Part shown: positions 46,817-58,451 of the stretch, in pieces | Numbering within the stretch: position 1 is the first letter of the stretch | Layout of the letters: each line of letters opens with the position of its first letter | DNA from: Histoplasma ohiense | Lineage: Eukaryota; Ascomycota; Eurotiomycetes; Onygenales; Ajellomycetaceae | Assembly (NCBI GenBank): GCA_017607445.1 | Contig: JAEVHH010000002.1 | Span: 3,339,501-3,403,500, forward strand | DNA: 64,000 bases | Direction of reading: 5' to 3' | Notes under the pieces: model-generated | Seen by the model: only the letters and a program-made list of their open reading frames with translations | Databases searched by the model: none | What the model was told of the DNA's origin: nothing | Position numbers and translations under genes: made by a program

Positions 46817-48733
46817 ATGGCTTCTCAACCTCCCCCCAAAGGGGGCATGATGTCGCTGTACGCCAACTTGCTTGATCCGGCTTCAGATAATGGCTCGGCC
46901 CCTGGCACTATCTCGCGTGCTCCTGTTGTATTTAAACAATCCGGCGAGAATGATGCGCCTCAAGATGATGCAGCTTCAAAGAAGCAGCAGATAAGTGCTG
47001 GTAGCCAATTTACCCTTCCCTGACCATACATCTCTACTCTATCCGATTTGGTTTGCTCACTCGTTCGCCCTGTTTGATATGCTCCATGGAATTTAAGCTT
47101 CTCTACGGTTTCAACCTACCAAAAGACCTCAGTTGGCTTCCCAGAAGACTAAGGCTAAGCCTGGCATACCCAAGGCACCTGTCGTGGGTTCCACTGTGGG
47201 AACATCTCCTGTGTCTGGAATAGCCACCAAACCCCCAACAAAAACGTCACTTGCGGATTGGGCTGCAACGGCCGAAGAGGATGACGTGAACGGGTTTTAT
47301 GGAGGGGAAAAACGACAGCGGGGCGGCCGTAAAAAGCGCAAGAAGCACCGCGAGGAAACAAACCTGCAGAACTGGGATGATATTTACGACCCATCGCGAC
47401 CTAATAGCTACGAAGCATATAGACATAGCGAGGAGAAAATTCGAGAAGTTCGAGAATGGAAAGACCGTCTGTATGCGCATCGGATGGCTAGAAGAACGAG
47501 CAGTGGTCTGGACAGCGATGAAGAATACTCAAGATCACCAAGAAATCGTATGTTCCATACCTTTTTCCTCTGGAAGTAATAATAATGTTACTGATATCCA
47601 TGTGCAGGGCAATTTGGACCTCCAGGCCTCAACTTTGCGCCCCCTCCAAATCTCAATGAGCCTCGGTCAGAACGACAGGATTCGGAGGGTTTATCAGAAC
47701 CCGCTCCAGCGGCTTCTGCCACAATAGTACCAGACGATGCGACTGGAGAAGATGCGTACGCGCGACGGCTTCGGATGAGTCAGAATTACATCTCTCCAGA
47801 TCCTGGCTCTACAAATATACCTATACCTCCTCCGCCGCCCACCTCATCGTCAGAACCTTTGCATCCACAGCCGCCCCCGCCCGATCAGGTATTCACATCT
47901 GCCACCATATCACGAGCGCCAGTCCGGTACACGTTGCCTCCAGCACCCGAAGAGATTCCCGCGACAGAAGCAGAATTGGAGGCAACATTCGCCAAGGAGG
48001 AATATCGCAAACAAGAGCCTGACGGAGAAAGCCCTCGATCACTTCGGCCAGGCCAGAAAGGGTTTGCAGAAAGATTACTCTCAAAATATGGATGGACAAA
48101 GGGCTCTGGTTTGGGTGCAAGTGGGGAAGGCATAGTCAAGCCGCTGCAGGTCAAGTTGGAAAAACAAAAGAAGAAGCCGAATTCTGAGGGTGGCGGATTA
48201 GCTACACCAGCTGGTAGAGCTAATATAATTGCTGGAAATCAGAAGAAGTCAGAAGATGGTAAATTCGGGCGGATGAGTGAAGTAGTTGTTCTGCACGGCA
48301 TGGTAGACGGGATGGATCTGGACGCGGAGCTGGAGAATGGAGAAGGCGGAGGCTTGATGCAAGAAATCGGAGATGAGTGTGCTGAGAAGGTATGCCAGGT
48401 TATATTCACCAAAGGAATACTCGCCTTGTTACAATCTTTTCTTCAGCTGCTAACGAATACTGCAGTATGGTCGAGTAGAGCGGGTCTTCATCGATCGAAA
48501 CAGCCCAGGAAAAATTCCTGTATTTGTAAAATTTACAAGTCAACTTTCCGCATTGCGAGTAAGTTATCTTACCCCAGACTTAGACTTGACTTCTCGAACC
48601 CGGAATTCATTCTCACGGTCACTAACGAACGGAATAGGCGGTAAATGCTCTTGAAGGGCGGATCTTCAACGGAAACACGATTATGGCACGATTTTTCGAT
48701 GTCGATAAGTTTGAACAATGTGTGTACGAATGA
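46817..48733 (+). CDS. SPF45/RBM17-type splicing factor (G-patch and RRM)
   Basis: Homologues act in the spliceosome in 3' splice-site choice; the C-terminal U2AF-homology RRM binds ULM peptides and the G-patch can activate helicases. Exons 46817-46994, 47098-47547, 47608-48389, 48466-48558 and 48638-48733 give 532 residues, all in frame. The first junction was set at TTTAAG|CT because it yields TSLRFQPTKRPQL, typical of this family. Visible parts: MMSLYANLLDP, a motif SLADWAATAEEDDVNGFYGG, the basic RGGRKKRKKHREE, and WDDIYDPSRPNSYEAY. The G-patch is QKGFAERLLSKYGWTKGSGL, then GASGEGIVKPLQVK. The RRM reads YGRVERVFIDR, IPVFVKFTSQLSALRAVNAL, GRIFNGNTIMARFFD and EQCVYE. The start at MASQPPPKGG is preferred over an upstream Met at 46763. 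Confidence 0.92.
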
Positions 48734-50362
48734 ATTATACAATTATAATTGCATCCAAAGTTGCCTTTTGGCCTCCAGTCTGGTGATGTTTAGGCCTCTC
48801 GCCGTACAACCTAATCGTGCACCCATCAGTACATATATACATATTTAAACGCAACTTAAATTCAATTTCCTCAATCATTCTGCATGGCCCTTTCACCATT
48901 TCCATTACAGTTCCATCCATCAAACCCAACTTCCTCATCCACAAAATGGAAGAAAGTCGTTCTCAATTCTCACAAGCTTCAACCGCGATACTCTAAGCCA
49001 CCCTTTTCCTCCCCCCTGCCACTCATCCCAGTTCCTTCGCCTTCTCCTTGGCCTTCTGCTTTTCCTCACCATCAACTCCATCCCCCCTCAAACTCCGACA
49101 TCGCACACACATCCCGTACATTGGGATGCGTATCTCCTCAACCTGGGTGCACGCGGTACCTGATCGTATGGCGACATCGCAGGGCAAATCATTATTCCGG
49201 ATATTGCTGGAACATGGAGAGTCGGAAGTGGTGTGGCTGCAGAGGGCATAAGACCAATGCACTCTATGACACATAGTAAATAAGGGAGCCAGATGGTTCT
49301 ACTCCAAGGAGTGATTTTGTTCAATTTGGAGGAGCAGGTCTGACGGGGAGAACTTGGGGTAGACAGTTTGCCCGATGCGTGTCCTTGACAGATTGAGTGA
49401 GGGAGGTAGACAGTAATGAAAATGGCAGATTTAATCGACTCCCCAGCGTGGCTCTCTAGCTTCGTCTTTTTATTCTTGGTTGACGAGGGAGGAATCCATG
49501 TGGCCTTCAACCAAACAATCAGAGAGATACATATCATCTGGTTTTTAAAAGCAATAGGGTTCGAACGCCAATTAATATTCTACGCTTGCTTGCAGTTGCG
49601 TTATCCCACTCGACCTTAAATGGAACGTGCACAGCACATGCCAGGTATTCTGTGTACCACAAGGCTCTGGTACATAGTTGAGTATTTCATTCGTTACGCA
49701 GCCCCTGATTAAGGGGTTGCATGGACATCAACACCGTGCAATAGTGTCATTCTTCACAACGGAACACATCGGTCATACACAAATGAAACGAAAAGCCAAG
49801 TTTATTTTCGTGCGCGCTCCTATGTTTGAAACTACAGAAATCGCTGCTCTGTGATGCCCTTTGAAACGGAGAGGATACCTTGGCTTATGCTCAATATAAC
49901 TGAGTAACATGCTATAGGCGACGGGACAGTTGGCTATTCATTCGATACCTAAGTAAGTAGCCTAATATGTAACTACATAGTCATCTCTGTAAATTCCTGC
50001 CTGCCGACTACTGGACTGCCCGGAATATCTGTCGTTCGCCATGGGGAGAGCGAGGTTGGGGATACCCCGCCAACTATGAACTAATAGGTATTCTCAGATA
50101 AGCTTTCCGGCGTACGATCCTTGCAAACAAGCTAATTTAAGTCGATGATATTTATATACTCGCTCTTAAAACCCCAGGGGACAGTGCATGGACGACTCAC
50201 GTGATGAATATCACCGAGGGCTCGAGGTTCCTGATCTTGATTTTGACCTTGATCTTCCTCAGGCGCGTTCAAAATTCCAGTGAATATGTCTGCTATAACA
50301 TCAACTATAACTACTAACTACATACCACAGTAAATATATCCACTTTGCCTGATTAAACAGCC
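48734..50362. other. intergenic, one weak open frame
   Basis: About 1.6 kb. A minus-strand frame at 49023-49274 is annotated separately as a weak candidate. Other open frames have no family character. Confidence 0.4.
49023..49274 (-). CDS. weak candidate small gene, unrecognised
   Basis: An 83-codon minus-strand frame starting MCHRVHWSYALCSHTTSDSP and ending with a Lys/Glu-rich helix (GEEKQKAKEKAKELG). It has six Cys in the N-terminal half and a segment EEIRIPMYGMCVRCRSLRGD. I recognise no family. It could be the last exon of a spliced gene (a CTCTGCAG acceptor lies just upstream on the minus strand) or chance. Confidence 0.2.
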   Translation of the reverse strand: MCHRVHWSYALCSHTTSDSPCSSNIRNNDLPCDVAIRSGTACTQVEEIRIPMYGMCVRCRSLRGDGVDGEEKQKAKEKAKELG

Positions 50363-51341
50363 ATGGCCTCGCAAACTCCAGAGCATTCGAAGCCTGTAAG
50401 GCGAGTAGATTCTTTCCTAGGCAGCCTTCATCCCCTCGCATGCAACGACGTCGAGCTGGAGCTTATTTGCTGTTTGTTTAGATGCGCATTTGTCGGCAGC
50501 GATGGAGTCGGCAAGACATCCATATTGTACAGGCTGTTTCAATCAAAAGCCCCACCTATAGAGGATTTCCTCAACGTTTCTGATGACCAGGCTCCAAGAG
50601 TCCGATATGGCATGCCGAGTCTTTGTGATATTTGCGACCACCAGGCTTTGAATATGGAGTATGATGGCCTTCTCTTTCTATGTCAACATCCTCCACTCTC
50701 CCTCAACCCGTTGAACTGTTCACTGTTGGAGGCGGCAACGAAGACAAAAGCACATCAAGCCCCCTTTTCATATGCCTATTCTGGTATATAACCAGAAAAA
50801 CCCCTATTTAACCCAGTGCAAAACCCTATCCAGACTCGACGGAAAAAAGTACGCCTTGTATTTAAGAGACACTAGCGACGAAGCATCACGACTACGGCCC
50901 CTCGCGTACTCTAATGTGAGCATAGTCGTCATCTGCTTTTCCGTAGCCGATGTAAATTCCTTCCACGCCATCGAGTCTTACTGGATCGAGGAGATAAACC
51001 ATTTCCATCCCAGAGGCATCCCCAAAATCATCATCGGCAACAAAATTGACCGGAGAACACAGCGTCACGCTAGCGAAGAAGAAGAAGAGACGGGAAAAGG
51101 GAACAAGCAGCAGCAGCAGCAGCAGCAGACGAATAAGAATAAGAATAAGAAACAGCTCCCTCAGCTCTCATTCCGGAGAAGCGATCTCCCCCTGCCCGCG
51201 CACGAGAGCCGCTCAGTGTCTCGCGAGGAGGGCATGAGGCTCGCAGAAACTATCAATGCTGTGGCCTATGTTGAGTGCTCAGCGGTGACAGAGGAGGGCG
51301 TATCTGATGTGTTCCGCGCGATACAAAATGTAGGAGTTTAA
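50363..51341 (+). CDS. atypical Rho/Ras-like small GTPase
   Basis: Small GTPases switch between GTP and GDP forms to control signalling and cell shape. Motifs visible: G1 FVGSDGVGKTSILYRL, G3 position LRDTSDEASRLRPLAYSN (canonical Rho form is DTAGQE), G4 IIIGNKIDRR and G5 VECSAVTEEGVSDVFRAI. LRPLAYSNVSIVVICFSV matches the Rho subfamily around its third strand. Between G4 and G5 lies an inserted polar segment with a CAG-encoded run of seven Gln (about 51108-51129) and an acidic EEEEE run. The protein ends NVGV with no CAAX box. The stretch between G1 and G3 (about 50600-50820) cannot be read through without leaving frame, so one intron lies there; a donor at AGA|GTCCGA and the acceptor CCCAG before TGCAAAACC would fit, but this is unresolved. 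The start at 50363 is the first ATG, but an early intron is possible. Confidence 0.7.
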
Positions 51342-51342
51342 C

Positions 51343-51386
51343 CCTTCCCCCTTCCCCCTTCCCCCTTCCCCCTTCCCCCTTTTTCC
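51343..51386. repeat. (CCCTTCC)n heptamer microsatellite
   Basis: About five tandem copies of a CCCCCTT-type heptamer immediately after the GTPase stop codon. Confidence 0.9.
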
Positions 51387-51670
51387 CCAACCGTCGCGGA
51401 TAAAGAAAGATAGGGGGGGGGAAAATAAGTCTCTAGAAAATCAACAAGCAGCTAAACTCTTTTCGAATACAGGCGTTGGGAAAGGCGCAGGCATACTCCA
51501 GCGCGCCTATTTATTGCGGACGCCCTGGATGTACCATATTGTAGAATACATACTAGTATATAGCATTTGAAAGAAAGAAAGGAAAAATCTCACATAAGAG
51601 CTGAAGACAACAAAAAGGACAAATTAAATAAATGAAACAAAGAGAGAAAGGGAGAAAGAAAAAACGAGAA

Positions 51671-51757
51671 GTACATGTACATGTACATTCAAGGCGAATT
51701 TTGAAGGGCGCGGCCACCTAGCTACTAGTATTTGGGTAATGTACATGTACATGTACA
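51671..51757. repeat. duplicated GTACAT palindrome pair
   Basis: GTACATGTACATGTACA occurs at 51671-51687 and again at 51741-51757. Each copy is almost fully self-complementary (palindromic) and the copies start 70 bp apart. A GGCCACCT block lies between them and GGCCACCTCC after the second. Confidence 0.85.
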
Positions 51758-52479
51758 GTAGGGGCCACCTCCTTTTTAATCACGGTTCCTAAAAGTAGAA
51801 TTGCGTAACGGCAGAAACCAGATATGGACTGCAATGGCACCAGGAGCAGCGCCTCTTCAAACAACCAAGAAAAAAGAGCAGAATCCACTTTCCGAGTCGC
51901 GTTGTCAGGATAGAGAGGGGGGGGGGAAGTGTCGAGGAAGGAAGGGTTATTGGGGGAATGAATATGGATGAGAGAGTTTTACCATTCCTCCGTTCGATTG
52001 AGCAACAGTCATAAATAACATATATGTCTGGATCGATCGGTATTCATATTAAAGCCTACAAAAAGAAAAAGCAGAAGAAGAAAAGAAAAAGTTGAAATTT
52101 ATCCTTAGAAGGGTAGAATATCGAGATGGCGAGTCTTACATGTACGTGACGGGCACATGGAGCGATTGATGGACGACTGACTGTAAGGGGAAGAAAACCC
52201 AACAGATCAAAAAATCCATTTAGTTCTCATATATACAAAGGAGAAAAAAACTATGAAGTTAACTTAAAGTTGCGAAGAAAGCATCAACAGTGGAAGGTAA
52301 AAGAAAGGAAGAGAAGAAGGTGAGATATAAGAAGAATATTTTTTGGTACACATGCTGCATATGTAACCCCTATTAAAAAACAGCCAAGTTAACAAGCCAG
52401 CACACTTTTTTGTGAATCATGTAAGAATATAATATAATGACAAGAAAGTAAAACGAGAACGACGATACATGTTTAAAAT

Positions 52480-52512
<33 letters not shown>

Positions 52513-53182
52513 GAAGAGTAAAGAAAACCCCTGCCTGCTTTTTCCCGAAGCGCCGCAAATAATCAAAATATAAAAATATAAAAAACACAAACATGAAGAA
52601 GGTAGAGGAGGAGATAAACTAAGTCGAAAACAAAAAGGAGAATAAAACGGAAAAGAAGGCAAGAAAAGAAAGCAACACAAAAACAGGATGAAGCAAGCTG
52701 TGATTGAAGTTGCGCAACAAGAACAAAATCGAAGAAAACCCCAATGACACGAAAAAGCAAAAGTGTCAAAAGAGGTGAACAATGAAAAGTAATATGTGAA
52801 TTTATTACACATGGGATGATGGAAGGTTCCACATTGAGTATTATGAACCTTTTTGATAACTTTGTCTTCCTTTCCCATTTATTTTCCTGTTCCTCATTCT
52901 TTTTTTTCATCCCCCTCCTCTTTGTTTGTTCTGTCCGTCTTTTTGAGGTCTGTTTCCCTACCTAGAACACACCAGACGTGACGCGAGCAGCTTCCATGGC
53001 GTGTCGGACGGGGAAGTGGCGGCTGAAATACTAGGGGAGGGAAAAGTGTCGCAAATTTGTACTGTATGTTCCAGTAGCAAATAGGACAAGGCGTGCGCGT
53101 TGCATTGCATTGCATTTGGGCTTTTCATTTTCAGTCTGCGGTGGTGGGTGGTGCTGGCGGGCGCCGCAGAGTTTGGCGGTTC

Positions 53183-53217
<35 letters not shown>

Positions 53218-53325
53218 CAAGTCGAATTGCGCCTGCTGCGGGCCAAACCAAGTCAAGTCAAAAGAGGAAAAAATAAAAATAATGTCACATTTCCGTTCCC
53301 TTATTATGATTATGATTACTTATCA

Positions 53326-54938
53326 TTATTGTTGATGTTGTTGAGGTTGTTGTCGTGGCTGGTCGTTGTTAGTAGGCCGGTCGATCAGCGAGATTTCCTG
53401 CCTTTTCTTGCGTATCGATGTGCCAGACAACATAATTAGGTAATCCGACGACTTGATAGCCCGCCCGTTTGGCCATTTTGGCAAACCCTTCCGTTTCGGC
53501 TTGGTTTTCGAAGGCGTAGCATGGAAAGTTGATGCCTGGATGGGGTTTTTAGGCGTTATTAGAATCAATATCGTAATTAATAGTGCAGAGGGTGCAGCAA
53601 AACGGAGAAAGAAGAGAACAAAGCCTACCAGCTCTATGCACATCGGCTTTGACAAGTATATTGACGCCTCCAACACCATCCAATTCGACTTCCTCATCTT
53701 TGTTGTTTCTCCAGTCGCCCATTTTGGCCAGGTATTCGCGCCCAGTATCGAACTCCTTATAGCCCTCTACTAGGATAGTGTCTTTATCAAGACTTGCAGC
53801 GAGCTTCAAGCCTTTGTCACTTTCTTTCCAGGAATTGTAGTCAACTAGAGTAATCCCTCGTCAGCGAAAATCAAGAACCAATTGCACATGGATCGAAAAG
53901 AGAGCTAACTAAAACCAGGAGCAATTACGTACATCTGCCTTCGATATCGCGGCCATTCTCGTACCGGTGGAACCAGATATCTGTAACTCCATGTTAATTG
54001 TTATGCCTCATTGACCAGCAAACAAAAATGGGCACAACTTACTGGGAACAAGAATATCCTTGTCATGTGCGACGAAATCCTCGATAATTCTCTTCGGGCT
54101 ATCGACAATATCAACATCGCGCCAGTAAACCCACGAATGATCGGGCTTCAACGCAGAACTCAGCAAGAAATTCCGGGCTTTCGCAATTATCTTTCGTCGA
54201 GGCGCCTGGGCTTCAAACCCATGCTTCGTGTGGACCTCCATACTCAGATCCAGCCCAAAGTCCTTTTGGATAACCGAAGCACTACGGAACGCAATCTTTT
54301 CAGCCTTTTGTATCCGTTCTAACTCCGCCGCTAGAATAGCTAAAGTATCATCCGTCGTGTCGCTGACCAAGAATGCGAGGTCGATGAGGTGATGAGGATA
54401 GGTCAATTCGGTCACCAGGTCGAAATATTTGGGCAGGTAAGCGGCAGAATCTCGGAGGGGAGTGACAATGAGAACACGTTCGTTGTTTAGCGCAGCTTTG
54501 TTGGTTGTCTTAACAGCATTTAGGTCAATATGTTGGATGGTGGAAGAATTAACATGGTAAGGTTCGTGGTGGTTAAATATTACTGGTGTCTGGAGATATG
54601 AATTCCACTCCACCATCTCATTCGGTGTCATTTCCGCTGGGGACTTTGAGGGGCCAAAGCAATAGAAACTATATAAAAACACGGGAAAAAAAAGGATTCA
54701 AGTCAGCACTGCCTCGGTTCCAAACAAAAAGAAGCAGCGGAAAGGTAATGAATGTACACCCATACCTCTGCATTTCCGCTGCAGAACTCCAGATCCCTTT
54801 CCATAGCAGTACTATCATACTGGTAAGGGCAACGGATATGAGAAATCGAGGCCTGGAAACCAGCGAGGTCAGAAGCCTTGTGGGAGGCAACCGGGCCTTG
54901 ACTGATTTCCACGAAACACCGCCTTTGGGAAGCAACAT
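53326..54938 (-). CDS. anp1: Anp1/Mnn9-family Golgi mannosyltransferase
   Basis: Subunit of the alpha-1,6-mannan polymerase complexes that extend N-glycan mannan in the Golgi. The N-terminal exon (MLLPKGGVSWKSVKARLPPT) is followed by one membrane anchor of type II topology (FLISVALTSMIVLLWKGIW). The catalytic domain shows NNERVLIVTPLRDSAAYLPK, YPHHLIDLAFLVSDTTDDTL, APRRKIIAKARNFLLSSALK, and the Mn-binding DxD in WVYWRDVDIVDSPKRIIED. It continues FHRYENGRDIEGR, DYNSWKESDKG, DGVGGVNILVKADVHRAGI, NFPCYAFENQAETEGFAKMA and YQVVGLPNYVVWHIDTQEK. Gln-rich residues close the protein (QPRQQPQQHQQ). At least five exons join in frame; the first runs from the ATG at 54938 and ends near 54766. GGVNILVKADVHRAG|INFPCYAFENQ is an intron junction near 53630-53535. 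Confidence 0.92.
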
Positions 54939-55493
54939 GTTGAGATGGACCCTAGCTGATTGAGGGAGATGACTATTGAACGGATGGGTATGGCGATGGC
55001 GAGTGGGGCGATAGGGGCCGTGCGGTAGGGAAGATGAAGTGCAGACGCAGAAAACTGCGGAAGAGAAACGAAAAAACAAAAGAAGTAGGTCTTGAAACCG
55101 AGACTGTATAGTACAACTGAGTCCCAGGATTCTCAAGCTCAATAATGTCTCAACGGGGACGCTTTTCAATAATCGACGTTCTTTAACAAGAAACAGCCAC
55201 CGCAACAAGTTGACGGCAGCAGAGCTGTGCCCTTCCTGCTTTGGTTTTGTTCAATCGGCGAAGAATTGAATTGACAGGGGCTAGACGACCGGGTGGAGGG
55301 TTTTGAAAAAGCAGAACAGACTGCCGGCTCTTGTTGCATGTAAAAATGGTTTGTTGAAGAGGGAGTACGCGCGGTCGAAGGATTAGAGTTTCGGTGGTGC
55401 CGGATGGACCTACAGGCGAGGAAAGGAGGAACAGACAGAGAAGAGAAACCGCCCAAAATGAATGCGAGCGGGAGGGAGAAGAAGAAAAAGAAG

Positions 55494-55524
<31 letters not shown>

Positions 55525-55929
55525 GAGTGCAGACGAAGAGAGGAGAAGAAACGGGGAGGAGAAGCGGGAATAAGCCAAGATGAGGCTGTGGAGGAGGTGA
55601 GGATGCATGGAGCTGGCGGAAAGGAGAACGGAACAGGGGCGATTTTGCCCGCGCGCGGCTGAGACCACGTGATTAGCTGGCGGGTTCCAAGGTTGTTCCA
55701 AGGGTGGCTCTAGGATACCTATTACGGACTAGCTCACTGCTCATCTATGCCTCGGCTGCGGGCTAATAGTAACTTTTTGTGGGACGTCTAAGTGGTTGTA
55801 TTGATAGGCAGCCTAGGGCCAACACTTTTCTGTGCAAAAAGAACTGTAACGTGACCTCCATCAAATCCATCCATGGATGGATCCATGGATGGATGGGATT
55901 GAACAGCCAGCCCTGTGATCTGTACAACT
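54939..55929. other. upstream region of the mannosyltransferase gene
   Basis: No gene seen. It includes the GAA/AAG repeat and a short palindromic run of GGATGGATCCATGGATGG type at about 55866-55898. Long minus-strand open frames here are caused by the repeat and purine bias. Confidence 0.45.
55480..55522. repeat. (GAA)n / (AAG)n trinucleotide repeat
   Basis: About twelve AAG repeats on the plus strand, with purine-rich flanks. Confidence 0.9.
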
Positions 55930-55934
55930 CTGAT

Positions 55935-56262
55935 ATTAATATCATCGCTAGCTATCATCAATAGCTATCATCACTATATATCATTGCTAGATATCATCAC
56001 TAGCTATCATTGCTAGATATATATCATCGCTAGCTATCATCACTATTTATCATCAATAGCTATCATCGGATTCATCGCTATATATGATATATCATTGCTA
56101 AATATCATCACTAGCTATCATCACTAGATATATATCATTGCTAAATATCATCACTAGCTATCATCACTAGATATATATCATCATATATACCATTGCTAGA
56201 TATCATCACTAGCTATCATTGCTAAATATCATTTCCTATATATCATCACTAGATATCATTCA
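55935..56262. repeat. degenerate minisatellite of TATCATYRCTAG units
   Basis: About 25 tandem, imperfect copies of a 12-18 bp unit of the form TATCATCACTAGC, TATCATTGCTAGA and TATCATTGCTAAA. Units alternate so that CTAGATAT and CTAGCTAT recur. Coordinates are approximate. Confidence 0.85.
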
Positions 56263-56569
56263 TTCAAGCAGTTGAGCAGATAAATAAACAGATAGACAGT
56301 CAGATAGTCATCTAATAAGTCAGTATTATCAGATAGATGAGCAGCTAGATGATGTTGTTTATTCTTATAGAGATTGATTGGATATTGAGCAGTACATATT
56401 GATTGAAAGATAGGGAGGTAGATAGATAGATAGACAGATAGCTAGCATTCTCTTTCATCAATGTTGTAAACCTGCGGCACGGCCCGGAGCTTCTTGGATA
56501 AGAACCGAAGAAGCGTAGAAGCGGAACAACCCTTGACCGAAGTGGATCTTCAGATCACATGACTGCTCA

Positions 56570-57420
56570 CCATGATCACTGTGCTCACCCCGATCACCAG
56601 TGAGCAAAGTGAGCAAGTGAGCAGCGTGAGCAGAATAATTTGTATGGGAGCTTATCTCTTTGATCACAATCAATTTATTCTTTTATTTACTCTACCTTTT
56701 TACTTATACTCAGTTACATGGTACGACTATAAGCTCATCTTAAGTATACTTCTTAACGACGCATACTTAAGCACTCGCCCTCCACTGTAAGCCCTACATA
56801 GTATTCTTATTGTCTACTATAGGCCGCCGCTGTAGCTATCGCTAGTCATCCTAGATATCTCTCTTGACATTATATCTTAACTTGTGATAGTGGCACTACC
56901 TCCTGACCTAGTCATCAAGCTCAGAAGCACAGTATAAGCCCTAACCTTACCTTATCTCATAAGAGGCTTGCTAGGTTAGAGACTCGGTAGCAATCAATAA
57001 TCAATTCAATATCAAACAGATAAGAATAAAAGCTATCAGTTAATTATAAATTAGTATTTAAGAAAGTTAAATCTTCACTATAGATTTGTATATTCAATTA
57101 TTAATTTATTTCAGTCATTAAAATAAAACAACTTTTGATTCTTTAAAAGTTTTATATAATTTTTAAAGACTTCATTTTACTCTGTCTAATAAGCTGTCTG
57201 ATATTTAATTATATCTTATTTAGAGCTTCTATATTAACTCTATAATACTACTACAGTATTATTTATTATTTTTATCTATATAATTATTCTCTATTAACAA
57301 CTGTAGATTATATGAAATTCATCTGTACAAGTTATACAGCTATTCATATATCTCATTATGTTTATAAGTCATATACAGCTGTTATATATCTCATTACATT
57401 CATCCAAGGGATTTAAACAG
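56570..57420. mobile_element. AT-rich repeat relic, probably a decayed transposable element
   Basis: The left edge has GTGAGCA/TGCTCAC repeats in both orientations (about 56564-56636), followed by roughly 750 bp of strongly AT-rich sequence, especially 56990-57400. No open frame of a transposase or reverse transcriptase is left. This composition is what a repeat-induced-point-mutation (C-to-T) relic looks like, and the left GTGAGCAGCGTGAGCAG repeats resemble long-terminal-repeat edges. Identity as an element is inference; boundaries are approximate. Confidence 0.45.
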
Positions 57421-58412
57421 CGCATTTTCAAGCTGGATAAGCAAGCGCAAGCGAGCGATTGCGGCTTGTAATGATTAGTCACCCAATAAATGAGCTCACA
57501 TCAAATAGACAATATGAAATATAAGGTGTTGCACGACGGAAAACAAACTCACAAATGTCGTCGACGGCCTCCATATATAGAAAACAATCGGTCTTGGAAG
57601 GGGGATTGCTTTGCTTGTTGAACAACCCCCAAACGAATCCATCTGTCAGCTCTCTCCCAAACGTGAGGGCTGGAATGGACAGGGATGGGTCTTAGGCTAC
57701 GCAACTTATCTCCGGGTTGACTTAAGTCTTTCTTTTCTTCTAGGGGGTATGTTGCCCTCGAGCACTATGATGTTTTATACATAGTTATATTATATATCAC
57801 AAACGCCGATGATGACGGCCATGCAATTGCAGACGAACAGAAACCTAAGAGAAACCCGTGGAATTTCTGGAAATTCGCCTGGAAAGATCCCAAAAAAAAC
57901 CAGTTTCTCCTTGCGTGGGGTTGGTATGTTCTAGCCTTCTACGGGCTTGTAAATTAAAGTGAAACACTACATCAGCTCTGGTAGAGGGGACTTCTGCTGA
58001 AAGTTCTGTTTTGTGATGTTCTTCTGCCTTCATCACCCCAAAGACTTCCACACCCAGTAATGTCGTGGGGATATGAATTATCTGGAAGCCCACCACCACT
58101 GAAACAGTGGTGATCCGGGAAAAGGGAGCGAACTATTGAACAAGCTACGAGCGGAGAAAAATTAAGAAATAGGAGCGGGCAAACCCCATTCTCAGAGCAT
58201 TTACATCAACAAAAGAGGTCTATGTACGTTGTCTCTTGATTGATACGGTCCCCAACAAGTCTCAACTGAACTGCTCATCATCCCTCGCTCCTACAACCAC
58301 AATGCATCTTCCTCATGCTTCAAGTGTCCCAGTGCGGATATGTTTCATTTCCTCTTCAGAATGAAGATTATAAACAAATAAGAGGGAAAGAGGAAAAGGA
58401 AAGTGTTTTGGT

Positions 58413-58451
<39 letters not shown>

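Larger units (their letters stand above)
51342..53325. other. long intergenic region with simple repeats
   Basis: No gene seen in nearly 2 kb. It contains a (CCCCCTT)n tract, duplicated GTACAT palindromes, and an A run at about 52480-52507; a second A run lies at 53186-53214. Much of the right part may be 3' UTR of the minus-strand mannosyltransferase gene. Confidence 0.45.

Noticed and set aside
55183..55701. 172-codon minus-strand open frame rich in Ser
   Set aside because: Driven by the GAA/AAG repeat read on the other strand as a Ser run; no domain, no good context.
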